The position numbers were made by a program, and so were the translations under genes. 64,000 nt of DNA from Mucilaginibacter sp. MD40 (GTDB taxonomy: Bacteria; Bacteroidota; Bacteroidia; Sphingobacteriales; Sphingobacteriaceae), in NCBI RefSeq assembly GCF_002288635.1, contig NZ_NRSW01000001.1, positions 1,216,484 through 1,280,483 on the forward strand, read 5' to 3'. The notes beneath the pieces are model-generated. The model had not been told where the DNA came from and searched no databases. It saw only the letters and a program-made list of their open reading frames with translations. Positions 38,187 to 47,307 of this stretch are shown in pieces (positions within the stretch are counted from its first letter, which is position 1; each line of letters opens with the position of its first letter).

Positions 38187-39851
38187 TTAGTAGCAGGGAA
38201 TTAAAATAAGATTGCCGTTTTGATCTAAGCCTGCTATTACAAAATTTATTGTACCCGCAGGTGCTTTGTATATATTTATTGCATCACCAAATATTTCTTT
38301 CAAAGTATAAGTTGTTGCTGTTAATTCATCAACGTCATGATTTACTTGATATTGGCTTGCCATAGATTGAAATGAATTGCCATAACCCTCACGATCATTG
38401 TTATATTGATTGTACATGGTTTGGACGGTTCCCCAACTGTTAATGTTTATTAAATATGTTGCATTATTTAAAACTATTATTGAATATGAATTACTCTCAA
38501 AAAAAGTTTTGTTATCTGTAGTTGCTCCCATATTAGATAATGCATATCGATCTGCCATCATGGCAAATACGTCATCTGGGCTTGGGCCAGCACCAAAATG
38601 TCTGTGTATTGTTCCTATTCTATAGCCTGCATTATTATCCCATGTAAATTGTCCTTCCCACATTCCGTTAACGCCGGGCGTAGGTGATATTGGATTGTAA
38701 ATGTTTGAATTAAGGTTATTTAATCTTAAATCAGCTCCCCATTCATTTGTGCCGGGTTTGCTTAAAATGTCAGAAGTGGTACTATTTAAGTTACTTGGAA
38801 GATTCTGTTTTTGTTTTTTCATTTTATCGCACGGGTCTTCTGGCGTAGCCACCGGTATGCAAGGTACAGGCGTGGTGCCCCCACCGCCGCTTCCGCCATC
38901 ACCAGGAGCCGCGACATTAACCCGTGGCCCGTTTACCGATTCAACAGCTGTAGGATCGCAGGGTTTTGGTGTAGGTGGAGGAGGGAAATTGCCGGTGCTG
39001 CCACCACCGCTGCCTCCTGTGCTGCCACCGCCACCTCCGCCACCACCGCCGCCGCCGCCATCGATATTAGTACATTCGGTTATATGCGTTGTAGTATAGG
39101 TGTAGGTACAATCATACATGTTGGTTTTAGAGTCGGTAAAGCAACTTGCCGTTGTGGTGACTACGGGGCGGTCATAGCAAATCGGCGCGTATAAATTTAC
39201 TGCTTGCTTTGAGTTTACCTGCCTGGTAGTTGCGGCCGGTACGCCCGTTGTAACCGATAATGTTTTGGTAATAGTACCTTTCTCGTACCGCCAACCGGCA
39301 AGGAAATCGCCCTGTGCATTATAATAGAGCAGTCTTCCGCTAAAGTTCTTATCGTGGCTCTTGTAGGTATTAAGATTAAGCTTATCAAAATTTCCGTTAA
39401 TGTAAGCGGTATCCGCTACTAAAACCATGTACCAACCTCTAAAAACGCCTGCGCTGTCTTTTTGTACAATAAAAGATGTTTTGGTGTAGTTGTTCTTTTG
39501 GGTTATGCCGTTGGCATTACTGCGGTCAAAAGCAAATACAACAGAACTGTTTACCAAAGGCAGCTCAACAAGGGTGCCATTGTATTTACCGTAAACATCC
39601 GGTTTGTTCCAGTCAAGATTAAGCCCCTCATTCCATTTTTGTTCGAACATAGCATTAGTGGCTTTTGAGGATGGTTTGTTGATCCGCGCGTTATTTTCAA
39701 ACCAGGCTTTTGCTTCCTTTACTGCAAGTGTTTGAGCAGTGGTGCTTAAGGTTTGTGCTGTTCCAGATGGTGTAATTTCTTTTTTACAGCTGTAGGCCAG
39801 GGCTAATACTACTACTGAGAATAGAAGAACTTTGCCTGTAAGGCGCCTCAC
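38187..39851 (-). CDS. Glycine-rich lipoprotein with JAMM-like C-terminal motif
   Basis: A 554-residue putative lipoprotein (hydrophobic signal, then SCKKE with Cys22). It has an N-terminal domain (about 45-220) and a low-complexity linker with a run of 12 glycines (265-276), then Ser/Gly/Pro repeats (to about 330). The C-terminal domain (about 340-554) holds IHRHFGAGPSPDDVF (415-429). The HxH-x5-SPDD pattern resembles the JAMM/MPN metalloprotease motif but is shorter than the standard spacing. The start is GTG 39851. The layout of signal, linker and distinct C-terminal domain recalls secreted effector proteins; that is inference. It is co-transcribed with the 176-residue gene. Confidence 0.6.
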   Translation of the reverse strand: MRRLTGKVLLFSVVVLALAYSCKKEITPSGTAQTLSTTAQTLAVKEAKAWFENNARINKPSSKATNAMFEQKWNEGLNLDWNKPDVYGKYNGTLVELPLVNSSVVFAFDRSNANGITQKNNYTKTSFIVQKDSAGVFRGWYMVLVADTAYINGNFDKLNLNTYKSHDKNFSGRLLYYNAQGDFLAGWRYEKGTITKTLSVTTGVPAATTRQVNSKQAVNLYAPICYDRPVVTTTASCFTDSKTNMYDCTYTYTTTHITECTNIDGGGGGGGGGGGGSTGGSGGGSTGNFPPPPTPKPCDPTAVESVNGPRVNVAAPGDGGSGGGGTTPVPCIPVATPEDPCDKMKKQKQNLPSNLNSTTSDILSKPGTNEWGADLRLNNLNSNIYNPISPTPGVNGMWEGQFTWDNNAGYRIGTIHRHFGAGPSPDDVFAMMADRYALSNMGATTDNKTFFESNSYSIIVLNNATYLININSWGTVQTMYNQYNNDREGYGNSFQSMASQYQVNHDVDELTATTYTLKEIFGDAINIYKAPAGTINFVIAGLDQNGNLILIPCY

Positions 39852-39980
39852 CTTATTTGATGAGATGGTTTTTTCATTTGTGACAAGGTTTAGTAAATAT
39901 TTATACCAAACCTAATTGTTGTTTGCTTAAAAAGCAACAGATTAAAGAAGTTTTAATGTTTGTGAAATTCCGTGAGAGGG

Positions 39981-40331
39981 CTACTTAATTAATTTATTAT
40001 TCGCATCAGGGAAGATCAAGATAGGCTCGTATTTTCTGGCTTCTTCCATTTCCATGTAGGCGTATGACATAATGATCACAATATCGCCTACCTGGGCCAG
40101 GCGCGCTGTTGCGCCGTTTAAGCAGATGGTGCCGCTGCCGCGTTCGCCTTTTATTACATAGGTTTCAAAGCGGGCGCCGTTGTTATTATTAACAATCTGC
40201 ACTTTTTCGTTAGGGATGATATTAGCAGCTTCAATAAGGTCTTCATCAATGGTGATACTGCCAACATAATTTAGTTCGGCCTGTGTAACCTTAACCCGGT
40301 GAAGCTTTGATTTTAATACCTCAATAATCAT
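39981..40331 (-). CDS. panD: Aspartate 1-decarboxylase precursor
   Basis: A 116-residue PanD that makes beta-alanine for pantothenate. The self-cleavage site is Gly24-Ser25 in NYVGSITID, which yields the pyruvoyl cofactor. It lies with glmS, DUF4270 and GT5 genes opposite panC. A -7 box (TACCTTTG, minus, 40336-40343) ends only 4 bases before the ATG, so the mRNA may be leaderless. Confidence 0.97.
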   Translation of the reverse strand: MIIEVLKSKLHRVKVTQAELNYVGSITIDEDLIEAANIIPNEKVQIVNNNNGARFETYVIKGERGSGTICLNGATARLAQVGDIVIIMSYAYMEMEEARKYEPILIFPDANNKLIK

Positions 40332-40335
40332 GATG

Positions 40336-40343
40336 CAAAGGTA
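40336..40343 (-). promoter_or_regulatory. -7 promoter box of panD
   Basis: On the minus strand this reads TACCTTTG, an exact TAnnTTTG box, 4 bases before the panD ATG. It points to transcription starting at or beside the start codon. Confidence 0.5.
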
Positions 40344-40436
40344 GGAATAATTTTAGTGGATAGTTTACAGGCAATAGTCTATGCTATTATAATTCTCGTT
40401 TCTTATTGGTTGAGGAGCTTCTGTTTTAAAACAGAA

Positions 40437-40463
40437 CGGCTCCGGGTATAATGTCCGGAGCCG
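40437..40463 (-). terminator. Terminator hairpin after glmS
   Basis: A perfect 9-bp GC-rich stem CGGCTCCGG / CCGGAGCCG with a 9-base loop, just past the glmS stop. On the minus strand it is followed by TTCTGTTTT. It separates glmS from panD. Confidence 0.75.
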
Positions 40464-40488
40464 CGTGTTAAATGCTTTAAATCACAGT

Positions 40489-42324
40489 TTATTCTACCGT
40501 AACCGATTTTGCTAGGTTACGCGGCTGGTCTACGTTACAACCACGCATTACCGCAATATGGTAAGAAAGAAGCTGCAATGGTATGGTTGCCAGTAATGGT
40601 ACAAACGTGTCATTGGTCATAGGGATCTCAATAGTGTAATCAGCCATGGCTTTTACATCAGTATCACCTTCTGTAACAATTGCTATTACATGGCCTCCAC
40701 GTGCTTTAACTTCCTGTATATTGCTGATCACTTTCTCATAGGATGAGTTTTTGGTAGCGATAAACACCACCGGCATATCCGCATCAATCAGCGCGATAGG
40801 GCCGTGTTTCATTTCGGCCGCAGGGTAACCCTCCGCGTGGATATAGGATATTTCTTTAAGCTTAAGTGCACCCTCAAGCGCTACAGGGAAGGAGTTGCCC
40901 CTGCCCAGGAACAAGCAATTGGCCGAGTCTTTAAAACGCTCTGCAATAGCTATTACCTCGTCGTTACATTTCAGTGTACGTTCAACCAGTTCAGGTATTT
41001 CATCAAGCTCGGTAAGGTATTCAACAAACTTGCTTTGAGTAATGGTGCCACGCTGCTGCGCAATATAAAAGGCTATAAGCGTGAGTATAGTAACCTGCGC
41101 TGTAAAGGCTTTTGTTGAAGCCACACCAATCTCGGGTCCGGCATGTGTATATACACCGGCATGGGTAATACGTGGTATAGAAGCACCCACTACATTACAA
41201 ATGCCAAAAATGGTAGCGCCTTTTTCTTTAGCCAGCTCAATAGCTGCCATAGTATCGGCTGTTTCGCCTGATTGTGATATGGCTATTACCAGATCTTTTG
41301 AAGTAATGATAGGGTTGCGGTACCTGAATTCGGAAGCATACTCTACCTCAACCGGCACACGGGCGCATTCTTCAATAAGATACTCCCCAACCAGGCCGGC
41401 ATGCCATGATGTACCGCAGGCTACAATGATAATACGGTCAATATTTTTCAGTTTCTCGATATAATCTTTAAGCCCGCCGAGTTTTACAATACCCTGCTCA
41501 GGATATATACGCCCACGCAGACAGTCGCGGATCGAGCGTGGCTGCTCATAGATCTCTTTCAGCATAAAGTGATCGTAACCACCCTTTTCCAGCATTTCCA
41601 GCTTTAGCTCAAGCTCATGTATATATGGCGTTTGTATCGTGTTGTCGATGTGTTTGATCAGGAGGTCATCCCGCCTGATATAGGCAATTTCGTTATCGTT
41701 AAGATAGATCACATTTTTAGTGTACTCGACAATCGGCGTAGCGTCTGAAGCGATAAAGTATTCGCCTTTACCTACACCAATTACCATAGGGCTGCCTTTG
41801 CGCGCAGCGATAAGCTCGTCAGGCTCATCTGCGCTCATGATCACTATAGCATAAGCGCCTACAACACGGTTAAGCGCAAGCCTCACCGCTTCATGCAGGC
41901 CAAGGCCGGTAACATCTTTTATTTCCTCAATAAGGTGTATAAGTACTTCGGTATCGGTATCGCTGTTAAAAGTATGGCCTTTTGATAGTAAAGCCTCTTT
42001 TAAAACAACGTAATTTTCTATAATGCCGTTGTGGATTATGGTAAGCTTCCCATCTCCTGAAGTGTGAGGGTGTGAGTTTCTGTCGCTTGGAGCGCCGTGT
42101 GTAGCCCAGCGGGTATGTCCCATGCCCACTGTTCCGGCAATATTTTCGTTTTCGGTAAACGCTTCGAGGTCACTTACCTTGCCTGCCTTTTTAAAAAGTT
42201 TCAGTTGCCCGTCTGATAGTGCTATACCTGCACTGTCGTACCCCCGATATTCTAATCGGTGAAGGCCTTTTATTACTATTGGATAGGCATCTCTAAAGCC
42301 TATATAACCTACTATGCCGCACAT
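40489..42324 (-). CDS. glmS: Glutamine-fructose-6-phosphate aminotransferase (isomerising)
   Basis: A 611-residue GlmS that makes glucosamine 6-phosphate for peptidoglycan and LPS. It has an N-terminal glutaminase domain (MCGIVGYIGF, with Cys2 as nucleophile, and GHTRWATHG) and two SIS domains (about 285-425 and 455-600). The C-terminus DQPRNLAKSVTVE is the family ending. No glmS ribozyme is visible in the short leader. Its promoter box is at 42367-42374. Confidence 0.97.
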   Translation of the reverse strand: MCGIVGYIGFRDAYPIVIKGLHRLEYRGYDSAGIALSDGQLKLFKKAGKVSDLEAFTENENIAGTVGMGHTRWATHGAPSDRNSHPHTSGDGKLTIIHNGIIENYVVLKEALLSKGHTFNSDTDTEVLIHLIEEIKDVTGLGLHEAVRLALNRVVGAYAIVIMSADEPDELIAARKGSPMVIGVGKGEYFIASDATPIVEYTKNVIYLNDNEIAYIRRDDLLIKHIDNTIQTPYIHELELKLEMLEKGGYDHFMLKEIYEQPRSIRDCLRGRIYPEQGIVKLGGLKDYIEKLKNIDRIIIVACGTSWHAGLVGEYLIEECARVPVEVEYASEFRYRNPIITSKDLVIAISQSGETADTMAAIELAKEKGATIFGICNVVGASIPRITHAGVYTHAGPEIGVASTKAFTAQVTILTLIAFYIAQQRGTITQSKFVEYLTELDEIPELVERTLKCNDEVIAIAERFKDSANCLFLGRGNSFPVALEGALKLKEISYIHAEGYPAAEMKHGPIALIDADMPVVFIATKNSSYEKVISNIQEVKARGGHVIAIVTEGDTDVKAMADYTIEIPMTNDTFVPLLATIPLQLLSYHIAVMRGCNVDQPRNLAKSVTVE

Positions 42325-42366
42325 AAATAAATGTATTTTTAAAGTTTTTCAAATTACGATGTGCGG

Positions 42367-42374
42367 CAAAAGTA
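42367..42374 (-). promoter_or_regulatory. -7 promoter box of glmS
   Basis: On the minus strand this reads TACTTTTG, an exact TAnnTTTG box, giving a leader of about 37 bases before the ATG at 42324. It lies just downstream of the DUF4270 terminator. Confidence 0.5.
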
Positions 42375-42414
42375 ACTGAATATTATTTATAACACACAAT
42401 TAAATTGTATACAA

Positions 42415-42444
42415 AAAAAGATACCCCAAGTAGGGTATCTTTTT
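42415..42444 (-). terminator. Terminator of the GT5-DUF4270 transcript
   Basis: Stem AAAAAGATACCC / GGGTATCTTTTT of 12 bp with a 6-base loop, flanked by A and T runs on both sides, directly after the DUF4270 stop. Confidence 0.85.
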
Positions 42445-42465
42445 AAGAAACTTTAAAAAGTTTTT

Positions 42466-43848
42466 TTATTGATTGATCTTGGTATAGATCACTTTTAATC
42501 TTATACGGTCTGGAGAATTTTTCCCGGTAAGGATTGACCTTTCAGCATAGTTAACTACAGGGCCTATATTTACAGTGGTACCTGAGGCTACCGGCGAAAC
42601 AGGAGCAATAAAAGTTCCGTAATCTATAGTTTTACCATTAACCAAATCCTGTAAAAAGGCCGTAACAATAAAATGGTATTCACCTGTTGTAGCATCATAA
42701 TTACCTCCAAATATCCCGCTGGCGCGCGGATCTCCGCCGGATGCATCCTGCAAAAGTACTCTTTGGCGGGCTAGATCGTACCGATACATGGTTAACCTTG
42801 GATTAGGGGCAAATGGTATTCCCGTTCCAGGACTTACTTTCATTACTAATTCTGCCCTGTTTATAATAGCATTATTACCAGCAGCGGCAAGTATATTCTT
42901 TACATTCGGGAAGCTAAGCTTAGTTCTTAGCCCTGCCATACCTTGCATATAAAGTAAGTTGCTACCATTGGTTTGGTTCATTGCAGCTTTAACTTTATCA
43001 CTATAATCATGCTGAATAGAGATCAGCCCATTAGTAAGCGGCATGGATAGCATAGTTGTATCAACCGTCCCATTAGAAGTTGCCCTGTAATACACCAATA
43101 CTTTTGCTGAGTCGGCATTAAAGAACATATTACCACCTACTCCGGTAGTTTGTGCCTCGTCCAATTTAATGTATAACCCTTTGATGTAGTTCTGATAAGC
43201 GTTGTTTGATGATAATACCGAACCGGCTTCAAATAAGTTATTGGTTATAAAATCCTTGGAAATGGGAATCCTTACTTGCGGTACAACCTTCACGATTGTA
43301 TCAGGCTTGCCTTTAACAATGGTGTACACTCTCAGTGTATCATGAGAACGAGACTTGAATGTTTTAGTTCCGATCAAATCGCCGGTAGCAAAAACATCAT
43401 TTGTATAGTATGTTTTAGTTACACTACTTTGGATGTTTTTTGCAAGCTGGTAAACATTAACCTTAAATGTAGATAATAAAGAGTCGCCGTAAAAGGCATA
43501 AGTAGGCGTATATGGCAACGAAAGTACCGCCGAGTCAATTGTGATAGTACCTGTTGGTACTGTGTATGCCCCACCACCAGGCAAAGACAATAAAGTAGCA
43601 AAGCCGGCATGAGTTACTCCGAAGTCGGGGTCTTTAAAATACGACAAAGGCACACGGCTGGAATACCCCAATGTTGGAATAGAGTCTTCGGCAACCGTAG
43701 TAGCAACAAGGCTGGTATCTACCACCAATGTGCCATTTATCTGGGTGGCAGGGTCAACATCAAGGCCTATGCCTTCCTGTCTCTTACAACTGCTCAAAAT
43801 AAAAAGACTTATTAACAGGGTTAATAAGCCTAATTTGTAAAATTTCAT
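42466..43848 (-). CDS. DUF4270 lipoprotein
   Basis: A 460-residue lipoprotein (lipobox LSSC, then KRQEGIGLDVDP) made almost wholly of the DUF4270 domain. It is beta-rich, with segments such as DPDFGVTHAGFATLLSLP and INRAELVMKV. The family is specific to Bacteroidota and conserved beside a short GT5 protein and panC. Function is unknown; the exported, surface-type composition suggests an outer-membrane location. It begins 15 bp after the GT5 gene stop, so the two are co-transcribed. Confidence 0.88.
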   Translation of the reverse strand: MKFYKLGLLTLLISLFILSSCKRQEGIGLDVDPATQINGTLVVDTSLVATTVAEDSIPTLGYSSRVPLSYFKDPDFGVTHAGFATLLSLPGGGAYTVPTGTITIDSAVLSLPYTPTYAFYGDSLLSTFKVNVYQLAKNIQSSVTKTYYTNDVFATGDLIGTKTFKSRSHDTLRVYTIVKGKPDTIVKVVPQVRIPISKDFITNNLFEAGSVLSSNNAYQNYIKGLYIKLDEAQTTGVGGNMFFNADSAKVLVYYRATSNGTVDTTMLSMPLTNGLISIQHDYSDKVKAAMNQTNGSNLLYMQGMAGLRTKLSFPNVKNILAAAGNNAIINRAELVMKVSPGTGIPFAPNPRLTMYRYDLARQRVLLQDASGGDPRASGIFGGNYDATTGEYHFIVTAFLQDLVNGKTIDYGTFIAPVSPVASGTTVNIGPVVNYAERSILTGKNSPDRIRLKVIYTKINQ

Positions 43849-43863
43849 ATAATCTTTTATAGC

Positions 43864-44688
43864 TTATGCAACATCCACCAACTGCTCATTGGTTATTTCG
43901 TCGTAAAAATTGGAATAATTTTCGAAATCAGAAGTGGAAACGTAATCTAATACCAACTTATTGCTGTTTTTAACATTATTTAACACATCGGCATCAATTT
44001 CTTCACTACCCAAAACAATGGCGTCGCTATATTGGATAGCACCTGCATATAAAGCATTATTAGTGCCCTCTTTATACACCTCAGTATGTTCTTCGGTCAT
44101 ATCGCCCATTACAGCCTTGCGCGCGAAATCCGGGTCAAGCTTTTCTTTAAAATCATTCTCGTAGATAGAGTAAACTACTTTTGAGTTTTTAAAGGTAGGG
44201 TCGTCCTTATAGGTGGTTTTCAGATATGCAGGAACTAAAGCACTCATCCAGCCGTGGCAGTGTACCACATCGGGCGCCCAGCCTAATTTCTTCACGGTTT
44301 CTAAAGCACCTTTGCAGAAGAAGATCATGCGTTCATCGTTGTCGGCGTAAAATTTGCCATCTTTATCGTTGAATACATGTTTGCGTTGAAAATACTCCTC
44401 GTTATCCAGGAAATACACCTGCATGCGGGCAGCAGGGATAGAAGCTACCTTAATAATAAGCGGGTTATCATTATCATTGATAATAATGTTCATGCCCGAT
44501 AAACGGATCACCTCATGTAACCTGTTCCTTCTTTCATTAATGTTACCAAAGCGCGGCATCAATATACGAATCTCGAAACCTTTGTCCTGCATGGCCTGCG
44601 GGAGTTGGCGGGTTATTTCAGCTATTTTAGAAATTTCGAGGAAAGGAGACATTTCATGAGTTATGAACAGTAGTTTTGATTTACCCAT
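43864..44688 (-). CDS. Half-length GT5 glycogen/starch synthase-like protein
   Basis: A 274-residue protein matching only the N-terminal domain of glycogen/starch synthases (LLFITHEMSPFLEISKIAEI; VVHCHGWMSALVPAYLK). The C-terminal domain with the donor-binding ExxxxxxxE region is absent, and the usual N-terminal KTGGL loop is changed to EISKIAE. It is therefore unlikely to be an active glycogen synthase. This short form is conserved in Bacteroidota upstream of DUF4270 and opposite panC. ATG 44688 is used; a GTG precedes it. The C-terminal acidic tail is lineage-specific. Confidence 0.85.
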   Translation of the reverse strand: MGKSKLLFITHEMSPFLEISKIAEITRQLPQAMQDKGFEIRILMPRFGNINERRNRLHEVIRLSGMNIIINDNDNPLIIKVASIPAARMQVYFLDNEEYFQRKHVFNDKDGKFYADNDERMIFFCKGALETVKKLGWAPDVVHCHGWMSALVPAYLKTTYKDDPTFKNSKVVYSIYENDFKEKLDPDFARKAVMGDMTEEHTEVYKEGTNNALYAGAIQYSDAIVLGSEEIDADVLNNVKNSNKLVLDYVSTSDFENYSNFYDEITNEQLVDVA

Positions 44689-44847
44689 CACTAATCGATA
44701 TTAATAAATGTAAGAAGTCAAAAAAATTTGAGTTTGCAAATATAAGCATTATTATACACACTGGCAACCACTTGTGCAAGTATGTTTTGGTAGTTTTTAA
44801 AGAATTATACACCTTTGCCAAATTTTTGCCCTAAATTTTCAAAAACA

Positions 44848-45678
44848 TTGAAAACATTTAAAACCCGGCAAGCCATACGCAAGTATCTTAACGAGCACCC
44901 GCAACTAAGTGTAGGTTTTGCACCCACCATGGGCGCGTTACACAATGGCCACCTGTCTTTAATCAAACGCTCAAAAAGCGAAAATGATATTACTGTTTGC
45001 AGCATTTTTGTAAACCCAACCCAATTTAATGACCCTGCCGACCTGGAGAAATACCCGCGACCTATTGAGGCCGATATGGCTAAGCTGGAATCAGCCGGAT
45101 GCGATATACTATTTGCTCCTGAAGTGAGCGAAATGTATGACGATAATGAGCAATGGCATTTGGATATTGGCCCTGTTGAACACCTGCTTGAGGGCGAATT
45201 CAGGCCGGGCCACTACCAGGGCGTAATGCAGATAGTATTTAAATTATTAGATGTTGTTAAGCCGCATAACCTGTATATGGGCCAAAAGGATTACCAGCAA
45301 TTTCTGGTAGTGCAGCGTATGGTTGAACTGCTTAACCTGCAAGTGGACATGGTAATGTGCCCCATAGAACGTGAAGCCGATGGTCTGGCTATGAGTTCGC
45401 GCAACGTACACTTGTCTGATACGGAGCGTAAGCGCGCGCTGGTATTATCAAAAACCCTTAATTACATCAAAGACCATTTTGATGTGAGCCGCGAAGCAGA
45501 GTTAGAAGAGCAAGCTATGGAAATGCTTGCCGCAGAAGAAGGTGTTGAGCCCGAATATTTCCGCATTGTAGATGGCAAAACATTGTATCCGGCTACGCCT
45601 GCATCAACATCTGTTGTTGCCCTTACTGCAGCTAAAGTGGGCAAAACAAGGTTGATAGACAATGTATTGATCTATTAG
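44848..45678 (+). CDS. panC: Pantoate-beta-alanine ligase
   Basis: A PanC of about 276 residues that joins pantoate and beta-alanine using ATP. Motifs are the HIGH-like PTMGALHNGHLSL, then EGEFRPGHYQGV, MGQKDYQQF and MSSRNVHLS. I use TTG 44848 (KTFKTRQAIRKYL), which matches the family N-terminus. The TTG at 44815 would fall within a likely -7 region (CACCTTTG). It diverges from the GT5 gene; its partner panD is 4.5 kb away on the other strand. Confidence 0.95.
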   Translation: MKTFKTRQAIRKYLNEHPQLSVGFAPTMGALHNGHLSLIKRSKSENDITVCSIFVNPTQFNDPADLEKYPRPIEADMAKLESAGCDILFAPEVSEMYDDNEQWHLDIGPVEHLLEGEFRPGHYQGVMQIVFKLLDVVKPHNLYMGQKDYQQFLVVQRMVELLNLQVDMVMCPIEREADGLAMSSRNVHLSDTERKRALVLSKTLNYIKDHFDVSREAELEEQAMEMLAAEEGVEPEYFRIVDGKTLYPATPASTSVVALTAAKVGKTRLIDNVLIY

Positions 45679-45770
45679 TTTATATGAATAGGTAAGTGCC
45701 TAAGGGTGCGGGGTTGTTTAAAGAAAAATAACACTCTATTTAAATAAATTAAGATAGAAAAAATCAATGG

Positions 45771-45793
45771 TTATCTATATTTGTAATAGATAA
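45771..45793 (+). promoter_or_regulatory. Promoter of oxyR overlapped by a palindrome
   Basis: TATATTTG (45776-45783) is an exact -7 box. It is spanned by the inverted repeat TTATCTAT-N7-ATAGATAA (arms 45771-45778 and 45786-45793). The palindrome just upstream of a LysR-type gene suggests an autoregulatory operator. Confidence 0.55.
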
Positions 45794-45801
45794 AACTGAT
45801 A

Positions 45802-46737
45802 ATGACCATTACCCAGCTGGAATACATTGTAGCCGTTGATACCTACAGGAGCTTTGTTGCTGCTGCTAATAAATGTTTTGTTACGCAGCCTACTTTAAGT
45901 ATGCAAGTGCAAAAATTGGAGGATACCCTCGGCGTAAAAATTTTTGACCGTAGCAAACAACCCGTTATCCCTACCGAAATAGGTGAGGAAATCATTGCGC
46001 AGGCAAGGGTGCTGATCTCTGAAAGCGAAAAGTTAAAGGAAATTGTTACCGATCGGCAAAAGGAACTTTCAGGAGAGCTAAAGGTGGGTATTATTCCTAC
46101 TATTGCGCCGTACATTTTACCGAAAATATTGAGTGGCTTTATAGAGAAATACCCACAGGTAAAGCTTATTGTTTGGGAGCAAACTACCGAGCAGATCATA
46201 CAGCAATTAAAGTTAGGCACGCTTGATTGTGGTATATTATCTACCCCTTTGCACGAAAGCTCCTTAACAGAGATCCCTGTTTTCTACGAAAATTTTGTTG
46301 CGTATGCCGCAAAAACGAGTAAGCTATTTAAAAAGAAAACGATAAGCCCCGACGATATTGATATGGAGGAGATATGGGTGCTTAATGAAGGGCATTGTAT
46401 GCGCGAGCAGGTACTCAACATTTGCCAGCGCAGGAAAGCCACAAAAGGCTTTCAGCATTTTGAATACAATACCGGCAGTGTGGAAACATTAAAGCGCATG
46501 GTAGATATGAACAATGGTGCTACCATATTACCCGAACTGGCGCTTGCCGACATGACTGATAAACAACGTGATCGTATACGGTATTTTAAAAGTCCCGAAC
46601 CAGCGCGCGAAGTAAGTATTGTTATTCATCGCAACTTTTTGAAACGACGGATGATAGAAGCATTAAAAAACGAAATACTTGATTTTGTGCCTAAACGCCT
46701 TCGTAACAAAAAGAAGAAAGAAATAATGGAAATATAA
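45802..46737 (+). CDS. oxyR: OxyR-type hydrogen peroxide sensor and regulator
   Basis: A 311-residue LysR family regulator: N-terminal winged helix-turn-helix (about 1-60, FVAAANKCFVTQPTLSMQVQKLE in two parts), linker helix and substrate-binding-like sensor domain (about 90-300). EGHCMREQVLNIC places cysteines at 199 and 208, the same spacing and numbering as the disulfide pair of E. coli OxyR. It should switch on catalase/peroxiredoxin genes after peroxide oxidation; none of these adjoins it. The C-terminus is lysine-rich. Its promoter carries a palindrome. Confidence 0.95.
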   Translation: MTITQLEYIVAVDTYRSFVAAANKCFVTQPTLSMQVQKLEDTLGVKIFDRSKQPVIPTEIGEEIIAQARVLISESEKLKEIVTDRQKELSGELKVGIIPTIAPYILPKILSGFIEKYPQVKLIVWEQTTEQIIQQLKLGTLDCGILSTPLHESSLTEIPVFYENFVAYAAKTSKLFKKKTISPDDIDMEEIWVLNEGHCMREQVLNICQRRKATKGFQHFEYNTGSVETLKRMVDMNNGATILPELALADMTDKQRDRIRYFKSPEPAREVSIVIHRNFLKRRMIEALKNEILDFVPKRLRNKKKKEIMEI

Positions 46738-46801
46738 GTTTCTGACTAAGATTCTGTGACATTAGCAGACGCTATATTTCGTTTCTTATTTTGTGAGAAA
46801 A

Positions 46802-47215
46802 TTACTCTCGGTGAGTTACTTCTTTCAATGCCTCAGATATCTTCTTGGCAGTTGACGCCAGTTCATCCTGCGAGGGAGAAAGCTTAGGGCGTGCAAAGTT
46901 CATATCATCCACCCGGTTCATGGGGATAAGGTGGATGTGAGCGTGCGGTACTTCAAGCCCAATTACAGCTACACCAACTTTTTTGCAAGGGATAGCCTGT
47001 TTAATGCCCTTAGCTACAATCTTGGCAAACATTTGCAGGCCAAGGTAGGTTTCGTCATCAATGTCAAACAGGTAATCCACTTCTTTTTTAGGAATCACCA
47101 GCACGTGCCCCTCGGCTAAAGGGCTAATATCTAAAAATGCCAGAAATTCATTCGTTTCGGCAACCTTGTGCGACGGTATTTCGCCTGCTATTATTTTTGA
47201 AAAAATGGTAGACAT
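46802..47215 (-). CDS. HIT family nucleotide-binding protein
   Basis: A 137-residue histidine-triad hydrolase with the motif HAHIHLIP and the Hint-type N-terminus IFSKIIAGEIPSHKV. Such proteins hydrolyse adenosine phosphoramidates or related nucleotide adducts. It follows greA on the same strand after a strong terminator, so it is probably expressed from its own promoter. Confidence 0.95.
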   Translation of the reverse strand: MSTIFSKIIAGEIPSHKVAETNEFLAFLDISPLAEGHVLVIPKKEVDYLFDIDDETYLGLQMFAKIVAKGIKQAIPCKKVGVAVIGLEVPHAHIHLIPMNRVDDMNFARPKLSPSQDELASTAKKISEALKEVTHRE

Positions 47216-47260
47216 GATTAGTGAATGGTAAATAGTGAGTGGTGAGCAGTTGTATAAAAA

Positions 47261-47303
47261 TGGTTGATTGGGTGAGTTGTTTAACTAAGCACCCAATCAA
47301 CCA
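47261..47303 (-). terminator. Terminator of greA
   Basis: Perfect 14-bp stem TGGTTGATTGGGTG (47261-47274) / CACCCAATCAACCA (47290-47303) with a 15-base loop, followed on the minus strand by a T run. It lies 4 bp past the greA stop. Confidence 0.9.
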
Positions 47304-47307
47304 TTTG

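Noticed and set aside
38701..39194. Proline- and alanine-rich plus-strand frames opposite the glycine-rich lipoprotein
   Set aside because: They are only the complement of the glycine-codon run and the linker of the real gene.
42325..42466. glmS ribozyme upstream of glmS
   Set aside because: The gap is short and holds a promoter box and a terminator; no ribozyme core is visible.
43864..44688. Assignment as an active glycogen synthase GlgA
   Set aside because: The whole C-terminal donor domain is missing and the glucose-nucleotide loop is altered.
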